Both the position numbers and the translations under genes were made by a program. A stretch of 64,000 nucleotides of DNA from Gnetum montanum (lineage: Eukaryota; Streptophyta; Gnetopsida; Gnetales; Gnetaceae): positions 1,040,585 through 1,104,584 of the forward strand of contig MNCI01017909.1 of NCBI GenBank assembly GCA_015680685.1, read 5' to 3'. The notes beneath the pieces are model-generated. The model made no database searches and was not told the origin of the DNA. It worked only from the letters and a program-made list of their open reading frames with translations. Positions 59,615 through 64,000 of this stretch are shown here, one piece after another. Every line of letters starts with the position of its first letter. The first letter of the stretch is position 1.

Positions 59615-60576
59615 TGATGAGTGGCGAGGTACCCCTACACTCAACCATACGAAATGAGCGTAGCACATGCGATCCGGTCAAACTCCACAGATTAAGTGCC
59701 TACATGCCCCATGGAACACTTGGGGTTAATCATTCGTTGTCTTCCCAGACTTACTTGTAGTTGTCACAATGTATGGTTAAGTAAGTCCGAGGTATATGAT
59801 TTTTATAGTCTTTTATGTTTTTCTCCTATGCTATCAAGGTGAAGGGTTGAGAAACTAACTAACTCTAACTAATGACTAACTCTAAATTAACTAGCGTCAG
59901 CATCCATTCCCACTTACCGTACACACCCTGAACTATGCAACCGTGGCTACCAAACGCTAATCTTTATTAGGATCACAACGCGTAACGCACGTGCTCGAAG
60001 TGGTCGTACTGAGGCACTTAACTAGCCTAAGCGTAATGAGCATTCATTCCTTGACTAGCCATACACATCCTTAGATGCTCATAATCAAGTCGTACTCATT
60101 CCACATTCTAGGAATTGAGGGTGAGAGAATCTAATCGCGATGAGCAACTAATTCCTTGATTAGCCGTACACATCTGTAAATGCTCGTAATCAAGTCGTAC
60201 TCATGCCATGCTCCTGCAGGGTAATAAATAATAGGTAAGAAATAACAGGTAGTAAATAACAAGTAATAAATCATATTCCATGCACTGCAAGGTTTATCCA
60301 CAAAGCTCATCTTTATTGTTGTACACAACTTGCGTTCAGGTACAATGTTGCTCGAATAAAGATCCGTTCACTTGGGGACTCCTACTACGGGCACATGGAA
60401 AATATTCTATCTCTTGAGTGATCAATCTGCCAGAGTTTCCCTACTTCTAGCCTAGGATGGGAAATAAGGGGAGTGTCGCCTCTTATTTATAGATTTGGCA
60501 GTGGACCGCGATATCGCGTACACGACATCGTAGGGGACGACGCGATATCGCGGCTCATGCAAATAGCATCTCATCA
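59615..60576 (-). repeat. 3' LTR
   Basis: 962 bp from TGATGAGTGGCGAGG to ATCTCATCA. A segment naming the same positions twice (near 60030-60090 and 60135-60200: ccttgactagccatacacat, atgctc, aatcaagtcgtactc) is an internal duplication of about 105 bp. The TATA box (reverse complement) is at 60484-60492, with U3 palindromes CCGCGATATCGCG and GCGATATCGCGG beyond it. Confidence 0.85.
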
Positions 60577-60589
60577 TACCCCCATGACT
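60577..60589 (-). promoter_or_regulatory. Polypurine tract
   Basis: The complement reads AGTCATGGGGGTA immediately before the LTR start. Confidence 0.7.
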
Positions 60590-62600
60590 GAATGAAAACT
60601 CATCCTCGAGTTCCTTACAATAATATCGGAAAGGTATGGAATTATTGAGGGGAATGGAACTCATGGGATGACATGTGAACGAATCATCATTACAAGACTT
60701 GACAAAACTGGTGTTCATGACAACAAGGGTGAACACCTTATTACAATGACATCAGGCCTATGTTGGCAGCTGAGAAAGAAAGAGAAATAAAGAAGTGTTA
60801 CTGCTGCCAATGCCAAGATTGTGCCTTTGTTGTCCATCCGTAAGCGCGCCATCAATCTTGCTCCTTTCATAGCTACTTCAGCGCTGCTCCATTCCAAGTG
60901 TTTGCTCCAGATCCAATTCGTTGTTTGTATGATCGTCATCTGCACACACAACATAATCTTATATTAGCAAGGGTAAATGAATCATCATGTAATTGATACC
61001 TTGCTTCGGTGTAGGTCCATTGGCTAGGTTGTGGTATGGCTAATACAGATCTGGGATATATTAATGATGACTACCGAAGGTGTAGGGGTTAGGAAGAAAA
61101 TCAAAAAATTTGGGGCTAGGAGAAAATCAAAAAAATCGGGCCTTGTACCCCCATGACTAATCACGAACCGCTGGTAGCATTGGAATGGAGAAAGTAAAGG
61201 AGTAAGGAAGATATATAAAAAGGGACAACTATGGAATCGATGAAATGGATGTCAAGATGGAAATGAACACAATATAATTAATTAGAAAATGTTAGGGAAA
61301 AGAATTTAACTAATGCTCCAAATAGGAATGTTAGTGGGTCCTCCCCAAAGTAGGCTCATGCCCGTAATGCCCTGACAAACCCACATTCAAAGAGTCTGTA
61401 GGCTCCAGGAATGTTATTTGGAACAAGAGTTAAAGTCTTAACCACAAGAATCTACCAAAAAGAAAACAATGCATCAACCAAAATATACACTAATGATACA
61501 ATCGGCAATGAGGTGGATAATGGAGAGAAGGATGGAGAGAGAGAATGGAATGGAATCCCAAGAACAAGGTGGTGTACAGCCCCTTGTGTATTTCATGATT
61601 AATGTGACTTAGCAAATCCCATTCCAAGTCCAGCCTCAAACCAGCCACATCCAACGACTTCGCATCAATGCATTTGGCTAAACCATCCACTTGGATAACA
61701 AGAATGGCTTCCCCAAGAGTCACCACCATTCCAACGAAACAAAGGAGAGAATGGGAAGCAAGAAGGGCCTTAGTTAGAGGGAACACTTGGTTCCATAACC
61801 AGTGCTTGTAGCCCAAGTTTACTTTGTCTAAGGGGTGTGCTTTGAATTTTCACTTAGTTTTTTTTTATATTTTGTGTTTTGTGTTTTTATGCGTAAGAAC
61901 CACACCATGCAAAGACTTCTTATTTTTATTGTCTCAGCTTCCAATAATTGGGTATCATCAAAATGGCAAGAAAACTCAAGAAGAAAACATCCAAGCACCC
62001 AAGAGAATGATCAACACAAATGCATCAAGTTCCCTTGAAGTCACACCCTTTTCAAACCTTGAGTCCTTCCTTAGTTTGAGAAGTGCCCAATCACTGGTTC
62101 ATTAAAGTTCTTAATTAAAAAGGGACTGTACATTTCCAAGTCGAGAGAGACCATAGAGTGTTGTGGATGGATGGATGAAGTGAACTCATTGCCTATCATA
62201 TCAAAAGAAACATACCTTGGTATCAACATCATAACTTAAGGTAAAAACCAAACATTAGCGATCAATATGAAAACAGTTCATACCATCATTCCAAACACTT
62301 ATTGGGTAACAAACTTACATGGTGGAACACACACACACACACACAAAAATGGAAAAATTATAACGATGTTGTAAAACAAAAACAAGAAAAGTTAAAGAAA
62401 GTTGTAAAACAAAAACTAGAAAAGTTAAAGAAATTTGTAAAACAAAAATGTGTAAGACAAAAACGTGTAAAACAAACACATGAAAGACAAAAACTTAAAA
62501 GAACTGAGGGCCCCATATGATTAGCATAGGTGGCCATCTCCCCCATGACTGAGTGAAAAGGGAGAGATCTGAAATAACGAGCGCCTGTTTGAATTTCGTA
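60590..62600 (-). other. Post-protease tail of the element
   Basis: No sustained ORF. Blocks at 61330-61400 and 61640-62160 parallel 43310-44170 of the complete element. A second polypurine-tract-like sequence (tacccccatgacta) lies at 61146-61159. An (AC)n run is at 62327-62345, followed by imperfect gtaaaacaaaaa repeats to 62500. Confidence 0.65.
62327..62500. repeat. AC microsatellite and A-rich imperfect tandem repeat
   Basis: About nine AC dinucleotides, then repeated units of gtaaaacaaaaac and agaaaagttaaagaaa. The plus-strand copy has the counterpart at 6885-6940 (ttgttttacaacg, ttttgttttacac), without the AC run. Confidence 0.8.
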
Positions 62601-62879
62601 GAAGTGCCTAACTTCACCCAATTGATGATCTTAGATTAAGGGATGGAAGTTGGCGATGCTCATATTCCAATGTGTCTATGCCTTCGTTGTTGGCATGGCT
62701 GGTCTACTCAGTTCATTCCATGCATATTTGTCTACTCCTTATAGTAGCTGTCAACCACGGGGTGTCTACTACTGGTTGTGTGGTTGCTACATATAGGCAT
62801 CTTTGTTTCAATGTTTCAAGGGCACACCTATTACACGGAGGCATTTCCTCCATGTCATCACCCGATGAATCATTGTATG

Positions 62880-63370
62880 TGATGCATGGAACTTTCCTCT
62901 TCTCGATCTTCCCAAAACATTCATCTTAGAAATTTCTAATGAAGATCGCGAATCCTAAGGCATGTGTCTACTGTACTAAGCCATGCCCTTCCCATTATAA
63001 TCGGGAAGTCCCCTTTGTTGTTCTTGATTTCAATCACTAGAAAATCAGCTGGGTAAGACCAATCACACATAGTGGTAATGATGTCCTCCACCAATCCCAA
63101 GGGAATGGTGATGGACTGGTCTGCCAGCTCTAGTTGAATGTTGCTCTTCTTAAGTTGGGGCAGGTTCTAGGCATGATACATCTCTCGTGAAATTAAGTTA
63201 ACTCTGGAACCTAAGTCAAGAAGAGCCCTATGTGGTTTATTTTCAGTGATTTGTAAATAGATTAAGGGACTCCCAGGGTTAGTTAGTTTCCTGGGAAGGT
63301 GGCCTACCTTGATACAGTCAATTACGGTATGTGTTAACATAACCGTATGCGTTAAGCTCTATTGGACTGA
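62880..63370 (-). pseudogene. Retropepsin region with altered active site
   Basis: On the minus strand VMLTHTVIDCIKVGHLPRKL is followed by RALLDLGSRVNLIS (about 63225-63185), LELADQSITIPLGLVEDIIT and FPIIMGRAWLSTVDT (63010-62970). The catalytic triplet is DLG rather than DSG, and stops flank the domain, so it is inactive. Confidence 0.75.
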
Positions 63371-64000
63371 AGGGTGCTCTGAAGTGTTAGATGGTGGAGG
63401 AGTGTACATGGGTCCAATGACTTGTTCTTGCCAGAGTTTGTCTGTGATTTTGGTTATGAAGAAAGTTCTTCTCTTTTTACAGTTGTCAGAACTAGCAGCA
63501 GGTTGGATATTTACAGCTCTCGCAGCGTGACGTTGCTACAGTTGGGTAGGAAGTTCCCCTTGCATTGTTGGAGCAGGAAGTGTTATGGGAACTACTACTG
63601 GTGGAAGAGGTGCGGATGGATTAGGAGGATGGTGTGGGTATGGAGTGTCTCCTGGAGGAGAAGGAGTCCTTCTGAAGTACTCCCAAACTTGGTAGTGATG
63701 GTGGGGAGTTGAGTGACTCATCAAGTCACTTGGAGAAATCGGCTACTGCACATAATATCTATAAGGGTCAGGCTGCTGGTAAGGGCACTATTGTGTTGGT
63801 AGTGGCATCCCCCATGACTGTGGGTATTGCCACTACTGATGCTGTCCAATGGGTTGTGGTGGAGTTCCACTTGGATAATACGTTAAGGGTTGGTGGAACT
63901 GCCTTGGATTACCTTGTGGATAAGGTAACCTTCGGGGTGTTTGTCATTGGTTGAGTCTTGGATTAAGCACATACACCCTAGACTCCTGTAGATGTGAGAT
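63371..64000 (-). pseudogene. gag: Gag C-terminal Gln/Pro-rich region
   Basis: It reads HYQVWEYFRRTPSPPGDTP, then PTMQGELPTQL at 63724-63540, parallel to 5670-5830. Toward 64000 come the counterparts of the PQGNPRQFHQPLT region and the HLQESRVYVLNP region. The rest of Gag lies outside the window. Confidence 0.75.

Larger units (their letters stand above)
59615..64000 (-). mobile_element. Minus-strand Athila-like Gag-protease element lacking pol (runs off the window)
   Basis: On the minus strand: Gag C-terminal part and protease (64000-62880), a direct join to the tail near 62620, the tail (62600-60590), a polypurine tract and the 3' LTR 59615-60576. RT, RNase H, integrase and the extra ORF are all missing. 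The join matches that of the plus-strand copy at 6740-6860 base for base over tens of bases. The 5' end lies beyond 64000. Confidence 0.8.

Noticed and set aside
1-64000. CRISPR arrays, rRNA or tRNA genes
   Set aside because: No regularly spaced repeats and no cloverleaf-like or rRNA sequence noticed. The tRNA-like matches are retrotransposon primer sites.

Overview
This is a window of repeat-dominated plant nuclear DNA. It is AT-rich and holds nested LTR retrotransposons, decayed LINE-like elements and one recognisable low-copy gene with spliceable introns. The depth of nesting, the strong divergence between LTR pairs and the many dead LINE lineages suit a large, slowly turning-over seed-plant genome such as a gymnosperm. 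That taxonomic guess is inference. No bacterial-style operon, RNA gene or CRISPR array is visible.

The gene is a four-exon SABATH-family carboxyl methyltransferase on the + strand (9285-12210). Its splice sites and reading frame are consistent throughout, but exon 2 carries one in-frame TGA (10352-10354) where the family has a residue just before the LFP...LHWLS block, so it is annotated as a pseudogene or nonsense allele. A GC-richer minisatellite (7758-8315) and a triplicated ~55-bp repeat (8675-8850) lie just upstream.

Most other DNA belongs to one extended Ty3/Gypsy family (Athila-like): ~0.8-0.96-kb LTRs with TGAT...ATCA ends, a primer site resembling that for tRNA-Asp, an RS-rich Gag, a retropepsin, and in one copy RT, RNase H, integrase and a further ORF. 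Copies are: a minus-strand remnant (1-2532); a plus-strand Gag-protease copy (2533-~6950) interrupted by a 584-N gap; a minus-strand copy with an internal deletion (27504-32083, target duplication ATTAT); a solo LTR (34467-35345, duplication CTTAT); an old plus-strand copy starting at 36811 that has been split several times; a complete minus-strand copy (38617-51768, duplication ACACT); a solo LTR (57669-58457); and a minus-strand Gag-protease copy (59615 to beyond the window end).

A separate 3.1-kb element (52290-55407) with TGTTGGCA/TGCCAACA ends and an AAGGG duplication sits in the old gag and carries a fragment of an amino-acid permease gene plus unassigned ORFs. LINE-like remnants in both orientations occupy much of 15-24 kb, 26.4-33.6 kb (split by the ATTAT element) and 35.9-36.8 kb.

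All transposon ORFs carry stops or frameshifts; none looks autonomous today. Coordinates of decayed elements are approximate except where target duplications fix them.
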